Part shown: one piece after another, positions 44,381 to 55,116 of the stretch
How positions within the stretch are numbered: the first letter of the stretch is position 1
How the letters are laid out: each line of letters begins with the position of its first letter
From: Thalassomonas sp. RHCl1
GTDB taxonomy: Bacteria; Pseudomonadota; Gammaproteobacteria; Enterobacterales; Alteromonadaceae
DNA length: 64,000 nucleotides
NCBI RefSeq assembly: GCF_947387555.1
Contig: NZ_CANDNZ010000006.1
Coordinates: forward strand, 1 to 64,000
Direction of reading: 5' to 3'
Notes under the pieces: model-generated
Told to the model about the DNA's origin: nothing
What the model saw: only the letters and a program-made list of their open reading frames with translations
The model's database searches: none
Position numbers and translations under genes: made by a program

Positions 44381-44785
44381 ATGGAGTTGTCGGTGACCAC
44401 ATCCCGCAGAAATGATCTGGTAAAACCGGGACGTAGGCTGGCATATCAGCAAATAGGCATCTCCATTTTCCTGGTCGTAGCTTGTGCGTTAGTAGCATAT
44501 TTTTGTTGGGGGTTATCCTATGCGATATCCGCTTTAACCGGCGGTGCCATCGGGATAATCCCTAATTTTATATTCGCCTGGAAAGCCTTTAGGTTCTCCG
44601 GAGCCAGCGTCTCTAAATTGGTTGTTGAATCATTTTACAGCGGCGTGAAATTAAAACTGGTATTGACGGCGCTGTTATTCGCCCTGGCCTTTAAATTTAT
44701 GGTCATTATGCCGATACCGTTTTTTGGCACATTTTGCCTGGTAATGGTGATGCCGTTACTGGCACCGGTTTTTTTGAAAATTTAA
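44381..44785 (+). CDS. atpI: ATP synthase subunit I
   Basis: Small membrane protein aiding c-ring assembly. 134 residues with four predicted helices (LAYQQIGISIFLVVACALVAY, the glycine-rich AISALTGGAIGIIPNFIFAW, VLTALLFALAFKFM and the final hydrophobic stretch). A GTG at 44393, six bases after TGGAG, could be the true start instead of ATG 44381, which has no clear ribosome site. First gene of the atp operon. Confidence 0.93.
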   Translation: MELSVTTSRRNDLVKPGRRLAYQQIGISIFLVVACALVAYFCWGLSYAISALTGGAIGIIPNFIFAWKAFRFSGASVSKLVVESFYSGVKLKLVLTALLFALAFKFMVIMPIPFFGTFCLVMVMPLLAPVFLKI

Positions 44786-44792
44786 CTTTTAA

Positions 44793-45602
<810 letters not shown>

Positions 45603-45615
45603 AATTTCGATGTTG

Positions 45616-45925
<310 letters not shown>

Positions 45926-45972
45926 TTAATAAGTCTTTTTTAATACACGAATAATCAATAGGAGGTACACAA

Positions 45973-46443
45973 ATGAACATTAATATGACCCTTATCGGTG
46001 AATTAATCGCATTTGTCGTATTCGTAATTTTCTGTATGAAGTTCGTATGGCCGCCGATTATGACTGCCATCGAAGATCGTCAGAAAACTATTGCTGATGG
46101 CCTTGCCGCTTCTGACCGTGCCGCTAAAGATCTTGAGCTTGCTCAGGAAAAAGCCACGGCTCAACTGAAAGACGCAAAAGCTCAAGCTGCTGGTATTATC
46201 GAAGCAGCTAAGAAACGCGAAACTCAAATAGTTGAAGAAGCGACGGTTAAAGCACAGACCGAAAAAGCGAAAATTATCGCTGCCGGTCATGCCGAGATTG
46301 AAACTGAGCGTAACCAGGCTAAAGAAGAATTGCGTCAACAAGTCGCTGTTCTTGCCGTAGCCGGTGCCGAGAAAATTCTCGAGCGTTCAATTGATGCCGC
46401 TGCTCACAGCGACATTTTAGATAAACTTGTAGCTGAACTATAG
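45973..46443 (+). CDS. atpF: ATP synthase Fo subunit b
   Basis: Peripheral stalk. 156 residues, same as E. coli. One N-terminal membrane helix ([24 protein letters not shown]) and a long charged coiled coil rich in Ala, Lys and Glu (about 30-130) that binds the delta subunit. Preceded by TAGGAGG, a near-perfect ribosome site. Confidence 0.98.
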   Translation: MNINMTLIGELIAFVVFVIFCMKFVWPPIMTAIEDRQKTIADGLAASDRAAKDLELAQEKATAQLKDAKAQAAGIIEAAKKRETQIVEEATVKAQTEKAKIIAAGHAEIETERNQAKEELRQQVAVLAVAGAEKILERSIDAAAHSDILDKLVAEL

Positions 46444-46456
46444 AGGGTATAGAGCT

Positions 46457-46990
46457 ATGTCTGAATTGACAACTGTCGCTCGTCCCTATGCTAAAGCTGC
46501 GTTTGAATATGCTGTTGAAGCCAATGCGGTAGAAAACTGGTTAACCATGCTGGTTTTTGCCGCCGAAGTTTCTAAAAACGAAGATATGACCGCTTTCCTT
46601 TCAGGAAGCGCGTCGGTCGAACAAACTCAAGACTTGTTCATTAAAGTTTGTGACGACCAGCTCGACAGCAACGGACAGAACTTTATTAAAGTGATGGCCG
46701 AAAACAAACGTTTGTTGGTGCTACCACAGGTCGCGGCTCAATTTGGCGAGTTAAAAGCCGAATATGAGAAAACTGTCGCTGTGGATGTAACGTCTGCCGT
46801 TGAATTATCGGCAGAACAGATGACTACATTAAGCGCCGCGCTTGAAAAGCGTTTGGCTCGAAAAGTAAAGCTCAATTGTAACATTGATGCGAGTATCGTG
46901 TCCGGTCTGGTAATTAAAGCCGACGACATGGTAATAGATGGTTCAGTACGAGGTAAACTGGGCCGCTTAGCAACAATGATGCAATCTTAA
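46457..46990 (+). CDS. atpH: ATP synthase F1 subunit delta
   Basis: Links the b dimer to the alpha-beta head. 177 residues, same as E. coli. It starts [17 protein letters not shown] and ends with the conserved [25 protein letters not shown]. 13 nt downstream of atpF and 13 nt before atpA. Confidence 0.98.
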   Translation: MSELTTVARPYAKAAFEYAVEANAVENWLTMLVFAAEVSKNEDMTAFLSGSASVEQTQDLFIKVCDDQLDSNGQNFIKVMAENKRLLVLPQVAAQFGELKAEYEKTVAVDVTSAVELSAEQMTTLSAALEKRLARKVKLNCNIDASIVSGLVIKADDMVIDGSVRGKLGRLATMMQS

Positions 46991-47003
46991 CGGGGAACAG
47001 AGC

Positions 47004-48545
47004 ATGCAACTGAATTCCACTGAAATCGCCGAACTGATCAAAAAACGTATTGAACAGTTCGACGTTGTCAGCGAAGCTCGCAACGAAGGTACTATCGTTT
47101 CTGTAACTGACGGTATCATTCGCATCCATGGCCTTGCCGATGTAATGCAAGGTGAAATGATCGAACTTCCTGGTAGCCGCTACGCTATCGCGTTAAACCT
47201 TGACCGTGATTCGGTCGGTGCGGTAGTTATGGGTCCATATGCTGACCTGGCTGAAGGCGTAAAAGTTAAAGGTACTGGCCGTATTTTGGAAGTACCTGTA
47301 GGTCGTGGCTTATTAGGCCGCGTAGTTAACACTCTTGGTGAGCCAGTAGACGGAAAAGGACCAATCGAAAACGATGGTTTCTCTCCTGTTGAAGTCGTAG
47401 CCCCAGGTGTTATCGACCGTAAATCTGTTGACCAGCCGGTACAAACGGGTATCAAGTCTATCGACTCCATGATCCCAATCGGTCGCGGTCAGCGTGAGTT
47501 GATCATCGGTGACCGTCAAATCGGTAAGTCTGCCATTGCGTTAGACGCCATCATCAACCAAAAAGACACAGGCATTAAATGTGTTTACGTAGCCATCGGT
47601 CAGAAAGCTTCTACCGTAGCCAACGTAGTACGTAGCCTTGAAGAGCACGGTGCTCTGGCCAACACTATTGTAGTTGTTGCTTCTGCTTCAGAAGCCGCTG
47701 CCCTGCAATACCTGGCGCCTTACTCCGGTTGTTCTATGGGTGAATACTTCCGTGACCGCGGTGAAGATGCGTTGATCGTATATGATGATCTGTCTAAGCA
47801 AGCTGTTGCTTACCGTCAGATTTCATTGCTACTTCGTCGTCCGCCGGGCCGTGAAGCTTACCCGGGTGACGTTTTCTACCTTCACAGCCGTCTGCTAGAG
47901 CGTGCTGCTCGTGTAAACGAAGAATACGTAGAGCGTTTCACTAAAGGTGAAGTAAAAGGTAAGACAGGTTCTTTAACCGCCCTGCCTATCATCGAAACAC
48001 AAGCGGGCGACGTATCTGCGTTCGTACCGACTAACGTAATTTCGATCACCGATGGTCAGATCTTCCTTGAAGCCGATTTATTCAACTCGGGTATCCGTCC
48101 TGCTGTTAACGCGGGTCTGTCGGTATCTCGTGTTGGTGGTGCTGCACAAACGAAAATCATCAAGAAACTTGGTGGTGGTATCCGTTTAGCACTTGCACAA
48201 TATCGTGAATTAGCGGCGTTTGCCCAGTTCGCTTCCGATCTTGATGACGCGACTCGTGCCCAGTTAGAGCATGGTCAGCGCGTTACTGAATTGATGAAGC
48301 AAAAGCAATACAGCCCGTTATCTGTTGCTGACACTGCAGTGTCTTTATTCGCTGCTGAAAAAGGTTACTTAAACGACGTTGCCCTAGACAAAATCAATGA
48401 TTTTGAAGCGGCGTTGCATACCTATGTCAACAACGAAAACGCCGAGCTGATGGCTAAGATCAACGAAACTGGTAACTACGATAAAGATATCGAAGCAGGA
48501 CTTGCCAAAGCACTTGAGTCATTCAAGTCTACGCAAACCTGGTAA
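47004..48545 (+). CDS. atpA: ATP synthase F1 subunit alpha
   Basis: Non-catalytic nucleotide-binding subunit. 513 residues, exactly as in E. coli. Walker [16 protein letters not shown], the arginine-finger region and the ATP-synthase signature around [17 protein letters not shown] are intact. Codon use is strongly biased compared with flanking genes, as expected for high expression. Confidence 0.99.
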   Translation: MQLNSTEIAELIKKRIEQFDVVSEARNEGTIVSVTDGIIRIHGLADVMQGEMIELPGSRYAIALNLDRDSVGAVVMGPYADLAEGVKVKGTGRILEVPVGRGLLGRVVNTLGEPVDGKGPIENDGFSPVEVVAPGVIDRKSVDQPVQTGIKSIDSMIPIGRGQRELIIGDRQIGKSAIALDAIINQKDTGIKCVYVAIGQKASTVANVVRSLEEHGALANTIVVVASASEAAALQYLAPYSGCSMGEYFRDRGEDALIVYDDLSKQAVAYRQISLLLRRPPGREAYPGDVFYLHSRLLERAARVNEEYVERFTKGEVKGKTGSLTALPIIETQAGDVSAFVPTNVISITDGQIFLEADLFNSGIRPAVNAGLSVSRVGGAAQTKIIKKLGGGIRLALAQYRELAAFAQFASDLDDATRAQLEHGQRVTELMKQKQYSPLSVADTAVSLFAAEKGYLNDVALDKINDFEAALHTYVNNENAELMAKINETGNYDKDIEAGLAKALESFKSTQTW

Positions 48546-48581
48546 GCATCTTTTTTAAGATAAGTTTCGGAGTGAAAAGTC

Positions 48582-49442
48582 ATGGCCGGTGGTAAAGAGA
48601 TAAAATCTAAGATCGCGAGTGTTAAAAACACTCAGAAGATCACCAATGCTATGGAAATGGTTGCAGCCAGTAAGATGCGCAGAGCGCAAGACGGCATGGC
48701 TGCCTCTCGTCCATATGCAGAAAATATACGAAACGTGATCGGTCATATCGCGCTTGGTAACTTAGAATATCGCCATCCTTATTTGGAAGAGCGTGAAGTC
48801 AAGCGTGTAGGCTATATCGTCGTGTCAACAGACCGTGGTTTGTGTGGCGGCTTAAACATTAACTTGTTTAAGAAAGTCTTAGCAGATGCTGCCAAGTGGC
48901 AGCAACAAGATGCCGAAGTTGAATTTGCCGTGGTTGGCTCTAAAGCCACCTCGTTTTTCAACAACATGGGCGCTAAGGTGTCAGCACAAGTTTCCGGTTT
49001 AGGTGATGAACCATCTATCACTGACCTTATCGGCAGTGTTAAGGTGATGTTAAACGCCTACGACAATGGTGAAATCGACAAGCTGTATGTTGTTTACAAC
49101 AAGTTTGTTAACACCATGACGCAAAAGCCGTCAATCGATCAACTTTTACCGTTACCGAAGTCAGACGATGAAGAAATAAAACATCGTTGGGATTACCTGT
49201 ACGAGCCCGATGCCAAGGTTTTACTTGAGCAATTACTGGTTCGTTACGTTGAATCCCAGGTATACCAAGGCGTGGTTGAAAACCTTGCCTGCGAACAAGC
49301 TGCCCGTATGATTGCGATGAAAGCCGCAACCGACAATGCCGGCGACTTGATCGACGATTTACAACTGGTATACAACAAAGCACGTCAGGCAGGCATTACC
49401 CAAGAGCTGGGTGAGATCGTCGCCGGTGCGGCAGCGGTATAG
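48582..49442 (+). CDS. atpG: ATP synthase F1 subunit gamma
   Basis: Central rotor shaft. 286 residues (E. coli 287). It starts [30 protein letters not shown] and ends with the C-terminal helix [28 protein letters not shown] followed by [12 protein letters not shown]; the two form the coiled coil that turns inside the alpha-beta ring. Confidence 0.99.
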   Translation: MAGGKEIKSKIASVKNTQKITNAMEMVAASKMRRAQDGMAASRPYAENIRNVIGHIALGNLEYRHPYLEEREVKRVGYIVVSTDRGLCGGLNINLFKKVLADAAKWQQQDAEVEFAVVGSKATSFFNNMGAKVSAQVSGLGDEPSITDLIGSVKVMLNAYDNGEIDKLYVVYNKFVNTMTQKPSIDQLLPLPKSDDEEIKHRWDYLYEPDAKVLLEQLLVRYVESQVYQGVVENLACEQAARMIAMKAATDNAGDLIDDLQLVYNKARQAGITQELGEIVAGAAAV

Positions 49443-49485
49443 GATTAGATGCCGGGCCCTGGCCTGGCAAGCTAAATCCATATAG

Positions 49486-50919
<1,434 letters not shown>

Positions 50920-50953
50920 TTTGGCTTTAGAAAGTCACTGTTAGGAGGTCAAA

Positions 50954-51376
50954 ATGGCGTTATTAACTGTAAATCTGAATGTGGTCAGTGCCGAAGAAAA
51001 CTTGTTTTCCGGTAGCATCAAGTCACTGCAGATCACAGGTAGTGAAGGTGAGTTAGGTATTATGCCTGGTCACGCACCTTTACTGACCTCACTAAAACCT
51101 GGTATGGCACGCATCGTCAAAAGCGATGACACGGAAGAAGTTATCTATCTTTCCGGTGGCATGTTAGAAGTTCAGCCAAACAACGTTACCGTGCTTGCCG
51201 ATGTGGCAACACGTGCCGACGATTTGGATGAGCAGGCGGCTATAGAAGCGAAACAACGTGCAGAAGAAAACATCAGCGCCGGCGGCGCCGATGTTGACTA
51301 CGCCGAAGTTGCTGCTGAATTAGCCCGTGCTGTGGCGCAATTACGCGTCATTCAGTCTGCCAAGAAAAAAGTTTAA
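50954..51376 (+). CDS. atpC: ATP synthase F1 subunit epsilon
   Basis: Regulatory shaft subunit that can block ATP hydrolysis. 140 residues (E. coli 139). N-terminal beta sandwich ([39 protein letters not shown]) and a two-helix C-terminal arm. Last gene of the operon, followed by a strong terminator. Confidence 0.98.
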   Translation: MALLTVNLNVVSAEENLFSGSIKSLQITGSEGELGIMPGHAPLLTSLKPGMARIVKSDDTEEVIYLSGGMLEVQPNNVTVLADVATRADDLDEQAAIEAKQRAEENISAGGADVDYAEVAAELARAVAQLRVIQSAKKKV

Positions 51377-51430
51377 TCAGGCGTAAGCCAAATTAAACTT
51401 GTCAAAATAAGCACTAAGTTTTAGTGAATA

Positions 51431-51459
51431 AAAAGCGGCCCGATGGCCGCTTTTTTTTT
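51431..51459 (+). terminator. Terminator of the atp operon
   Basis: AAAAGCGGCC-CGAT-GGCCGCTTTTTTTTT: perfect 10-bp stem, four-base loop and long T-run, 54 nt past atpC. Confidence 0.95.
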
Positions 51460-51648
51460 ATCGCTATTTTTGGACTTTGTTGCCTGACAGGGAGCTTTTC
51501 TTTGTGTCATTCCTGTTTCATGTAAGTCAGCATTCGCAAACTGTGGTAGAATGATTTTTTATCGGTGAGTTCATTGAGCCGACCCCTTATTACTACCCTG
51601 TCATTGACCTGGTGCCATCCAGGTGCCGGTATTTTTTATTATTGTTTT

Positions 51649-52704
51649 ATGAAATTATTTTTTGCTTTTATCTTAATGCTGCCTGCTATTGGTTTCGCTG
51701 AGACCGTATCGGATGAAAAAACCTGCGAGGTCGTTGCTAAGCACAGAGTGGCGCCCAAATACCCTATCGAAGCTGCACGTAAATGGCTATCTGGCTGGGT
51801 ATCCTTTAGTTTTACTGTTGAAACCGATGGCCAGGTGACGGATATCAGCCTGCTGGACTATGAAGGACATAGAGGTTTTATAAAAACAGGACGCAGGGCT
51901 TTGTCCCAGTGGCGTTATGAAATAACTGAAATTGCTGGTAAAAAACCTGAGCACTGTGAAGGTATGTCTGTTCGGTTAGATTTTATTATTGAGTCAATTG
52001 ATGGCGTGATGAGAGCGGGCCGAGACTTTAAAAAGGCCTATGCCGAGATTGAACAATTGATTACCGACGAGGCGTTAACCGAGGCCAAGGTGAAAATAGT
52101 GGCATTACAGGAAAAGCGGATATTCAGCAAAATAGAATCTGTTTGGTACGCCATGCTGCAAGCCCATTATTATCAGGCAAGCGGAGATATTCAGGCGCAA
52201 ATCACCAGTTTGATAGCGGCAACCAATGTTTCGGATGACGGCTATCTTAATGCCCGTCAATATCTGGATGATAATAATTATGTTATTGCCCTGTACGATT
52301 TGTATATGCTGGAGCTGGCGCAAAAGCAATATTACCGCGCGTTAACCACAGTGCATTATCTGATCAAAGCGGCGCAAGAATATGATGAAGACTGGGTTAA
52401 GCGTTTAACCGAGAGTAAAAATAAAATTCTCCAGCTGATAAACAGCGACCGGGTGATTAAAGTGCCCGGTAAGCTCAGCAAAGGCGAACCCTGGCATCAC
52501 AAACTGGCACGCTCAGCTTTTTCAATTGAAAATATCCATGGGCGGCTGGGGGATGTGAATGTCAGCTGTGAATCTTATGATGAAAAATACCCGGTTGCTG
52601 AAGGTGTTATTGTGAAAATACCTGCAGAAGTTCATTTCTGCAGTGTCAATATTGACGGTGAAGACGGTGCTGTTTTTGAGATATGGGAGCAGGCAAGTCA
52701 TTAA
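51649..52704 (+). CDS. Exported TonB C-terminal-domain protein
   Basis: From ATG 51649 the product has 351 residues with a signal peptide (KLFFAFILMLPAIGFA-ET); the frame is open 28 codons further upstream but that part is not signal-like. A TonB/TolA C-terminal fold follows (residues about 30-115: PKYPIEAARKWLSGWVSFSFTVETDGQVTDISLLD). There is no N-terminal membrane anchor or Pro-rich linker, so it is not a classic energy transducer. The rest is helical, perhaps TPR-like, ending in a small beta region with two cysteines. Soluble periplasmic, function unknown; found in many Alteromonadales. Confidence 0.8.
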   Translation: MKLFFAFILMLPAIGFAETVSDEKTCEVVAKHRVAPKYPIEAARKWLSGWVSFSFTVETDGQVTDISLLDYEGHRGFIKTGRRALSQWRYEITEIAGKKPEHCEGMSVRLDFIIESIDGVMRAGRDFKKAYAEIEQLITDEALTEAKVKIVALQEKRIFSKIESVWYAMLQAHYYQASGDIQAQITSLIAATNVSDDGYLNARQYLDDNNYVIALYDLYMLELAQKQYYRALTTVHYLIKAAQEYDEDWVKRLTESKNKILQLINSDRVIKVPGKLSKGEPWHHKLARSAFSIENIHGRLGDVNVSCESYDEKYPVAEGVIVKIPAEVHFCSVNIDGEDGAVFEIWEQASH

Positions 52705-52820
52705 CAGTGAACGGATCCGTCTTGCCCTGTTTAGAGGGGTTACCTGAGTGCTGTTGATATTATTAAAGCACTCTGGCGAGATCCCCGGCATTTTATGGTG
52801 CGGATTTAAAAGTTTATCCG

Positions 52821-53990
52821 TCAGGTGATTGCGGCGACTTTTTTTCGGTAACTAAAGTCGGTATTTTGTGGGAAAAGTTTGGTCAGGCCAAAGTCGGTGA
52901 GCGCCAGGACCTTGAGCCTTTCATTGCCAATGTTTTCGCTGTAGTGTTCAATCCAGCGGGGGACATAGACCAGGTCCCCGGCTTGCATCTCTATGGTTCT
53001 TGTGCCCAGATGTACGCGCCCTGCCCCTGAAAGAATATAAAAGATAGATTCATGGGCATGTTGATGCTGTTCATTTTTACAACCTTGCGGGATCTCCAAT
53101 ATACGCGGATCCATGACTTCACTGCCGATATTAAAGCGGCTGACAGTAAAGTCGATATTCGAGCTGCTATCCTTGTTGTTGTATAAGCCTGCGCCTGTGC
53201 TTTGCTTGAGTGAGTAAGCCCGGACATCATCAATATTGCGGTAAGCGGTTTTTTTCAGGATATTATCTATCAGTGGGTTAAGCTTAACGCTGGTGAGATC
53301 GCGGTAAATGGCAGTAAAATATCTGTCCCTGAGGGTGAGCGCCCTGTCGATAGCCGCTTCAATTTCGTGACTGTGCTTATCAAGGTCGCCGCTACACTGG
53401 CTTAAGGCGATGTTTTCTATCACAGCGGCATGTTCATCATCGCATTCCATATGGATACTGAGATAAGCCAACTCTTTTTCGTCAACACCTAATTGCGTCA
53501 GGCCGTTGAACAGGTAGCTATAGATCTTGGCAACCACACCTTCGGTGCCCCAACCTAAAAAGGCGGCGGCGCCGATACAATTGCTATGTTTTAAAAAGTG
53601 CAGGCAGTCTTCAAAGTAGTGCAGGGTATAATCTTGAAACTGGCTGTTATCCGGGTCATTTACGGCAAAAACATTACTGAGCATTTTCCGTAACAGGTTC
53701 GAATGACGCTCTGTACTGTCTTCTTCACCCGCTTCTTCCCATAAGTTGTGGGATAACTCGGCACGGAACTTATCGTCGTCGCAATTGACCATCAGGGCGG
53801 CTATCAGCCGGGTAAAACCCTTGGAATAATAAAAGTGCTGAGCAATGATATAGCCATAGTCCGCCAGGGTCAGTTCATTATTCTGACAGGCTTTTAATAA
53901 AGGGTTTTGCCAAATGGCATGTTTAGATACAAAAGCCTCAAAACGATTACCTATCCTTTGTACGGTGTCATTATTTCTTTGAAGTTCCAT
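52821..53990 (-). CDS. HDO-type di-iron oxidase fused to a cupin
   Basis: A 389-residue two-domain protein. Residues about 10-235 look like a heme-oxygenase-like di-iron oxidase: E89 in GEEDSTERH96, E150 in GWGTEGV, and H180-MECD184-DEH187. Spacing E-x6-H, 54 residues to E, 30 to H, then x3-D-x2-H is almost that of the CADD-type set. Residues about 285-375 form a cupin: H309-QH311-AHE, a GAGRVHLG turn, and PRWIEH349YSEN. Such HDOs oxidise or cleave amino acids and fatty acids; the substrate here is unknown. No signal peptide. It stands alone, in a gap between convergent and divergent unknown genes. Confidence 0.8.
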   Translation of the reverse strand: MELQRNNDTVQRIGNRFEAFVSKHAIWQNPLLKACQNNELTLADYGYIIAQHFYYSKGFTRLIAALMVNCDDDKFRAELSHNLWEEAGEEDSTERHSNLLRKMLSNVFAVNDPDNSQFQDYTLHYFEDCLHFLKHSNCIGAAAFLGWGTEGVVAKIYSYLFNGLTQLGVDEKELAYLSIHMECDDEHAAVIENIALSQCSGDLDKHSHEIEAAIDRALTLRDRYFTAIYRDLTSVKLNPLIDNILKKTAYRNIDDVRAYSLKQSTGAGLYNNKDSSSNIDFTVSRFNIGSEVMDPRILEIPQGCKNEQHQHAHESIFYILSGAGRVHLGTRTIEMQAGDLVYVPRWIEHYSENIGNERLKVLALTDFGLTKLFPQNTDFSYRKKVAAIT

Positions 53991-54531
53991 AACTCATTAC
54001 CTCATTTAGCAATATTAAATTCAGCTGTTGGTTTGTGCTCTGTTTTCATGCTTATCCGTGAATTTGGCAAGTACGGACGGGTTTTTGCGGTATTGTTTAT
54101 TTCCTTAAGTTTTCTTTGTTGATTGCTTTACATACTTTGTGCCAATAGCCGGGGGGTAAAGGTGGTTTGATAATAAGTTTATAAATTTGTTATTAATTTA
54201 AGCTTAATCGTTTGACGTTCACTTGATTGATTGGCCAAGTGCTTGAGAAAAAGTAATAAATGACGAAAAAATCTGCGAGTGGTAAAAATGGTTGAAATAT
54301 CTGGCGAAGTGCTTTCTTCTCGCACTGGAGATTGACGTAATACTTTGAAAAAAATATAAAATTATGGCGGGTATGATGAATTAACCAGGCTGATTATTAT
54401 AATGGCTAAGGTTATTCGCCAATTGTTTCATTTTGTTGATCATAAGCCATCAGGAATCAACGTCATTAAAAGCTTAATAGCGACCGGTTAAGGGGCACTA
54501 AAACGAGGTCATATCGGCGTAAGTTAATAAA
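53991..54531. other. Intergenic region upstream of the HDO-cupin gene
   Basis: About 540 bp. An inverted repeat CACTTG-ATTGATTGG-CCAAGTG lies at 54221-54242 and could be an operator. A 29-codon frame at about 54400 lacks a ribosome site. No gene is supported; the promoter for the leftward HDO-cupin gene must lie here but could not be fixed. Confidence 0.4.
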
Positions 54532-54554
54532 GGTGAAGCATAGCTGGCTTCACC
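54532..54554 (-). terminator. Terminator after the 58-residue peptide gene
   Basis: GGTGAAGC-CAGCTAT-GCTTCACC on the minus strand, a perfect 8-bp stem followed by TTTATTAACTT, 20 nt past the stop of the small secreted peptide. Confidence 0.8.
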
Positions 54555-54573
54555 ATAAAATATTGTTAGATGT

Positions 54574-54750
54574 TTATCTGTTCAGGCAATAGTGGAAATA
54601 GTCACGGCAGGCATTAAAATCTTCCTCACACTGTACTTCCAGTTCGGCACATTGCTCCGGGGTCGGATACCAGGCGGCTATAGTGGCCGAATTCATACCA
54701 AAACCCAGTCCAAGAGCCAGTAATGCCACTTTTACTTTATTATTTTTCAT
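54574..54750 (-). CDS. Secreted 58-residue peptide with heptad-spaced cysteines
   Basis: ATG at 54748-54750, after AGGATG with a six-base gap. Residues 1-26 are a signal peptide (NNKVKVALLALGLGFGM ... ATIAA). The mature 32 residues carry cysteines at 34, 41, 48 and 55, each seven apart (C-x6-C-x6-C-x6-C), with acidic and aromatic residues between. All four thus lie on one helical face, or pair in two disulfides of a helical hairpin. It has its own terminator. I do not recognise the family; a small exported effector, metal binder or disulfide peptide are possibilities. Confidence 0.75.
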   Translation of the reverse strand: MKNNKVKVALLALGLGFGMNSATIAAWYPTPEQCAELEVQCEEDFNACRDYFHYCLNR

Positions 54751-54801
54751 AAAACATCCTATTCGCTGTTATTGATTGAATTTTTATTACTCAATTTTTC
54801 T

Positions 54802-54825
54802 CATTACGCAAAGGTTGTCGTAATG
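54802..54825. promoter_or_regulatory. Inverted repeat upstream of the small secreted peptide
   Basis: CATTACG-N10-CGTAATG is a perfect 7-bp inverted repeat centred about 65 bp upstream of the peptide start, between it and the divergent PhoX-like gene. It has the shape of a dimeric regulator's operator. Confidence 0.35.
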
Positions 54826-55116
54826 TTAATTTAATGTAACTTTGATATGGGTGTTGGTCAAGTTTTAAACGAAAAGTTTTTAAAATGAGATTGTTTATCT
54901 GGGAGCTGAGTACTGCAGGCACAGGTCATTTAAAGGGGAAAGCAGCGATTATATAGCCCGCAATGCATCACCAGCCTTTCATATTTTTGTCACTTTATCA
55001 TCACCTTATTGTCAAAAATCTGCCCTAAGATAGCCGCGCAATCAAACGGCTGGGTGCTTGTCGTCCTGAAAAATATACGGGCACTGAGTAAAAATAATAA
55101 TGTGTAGGGTAATATC

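Noticed and set aside
53907-54122. 71-codon frame opposite the start of the HDO-cupin gene
   Set aside because: It overlaps the coding start on the other strand and has no ribosome site.
54400-54490. 29-codon frame starting MAKVIRQLFHF
   Set aside because: No ribosome site and no partner signals; too short to support.
54980-55030. Pho box upstream of the PhoX-like gene
   Set aside because: TTGTCAC and TTGTCAA are present but the second half-sites and spacing do not fit the CTGTCAT direct repeat.
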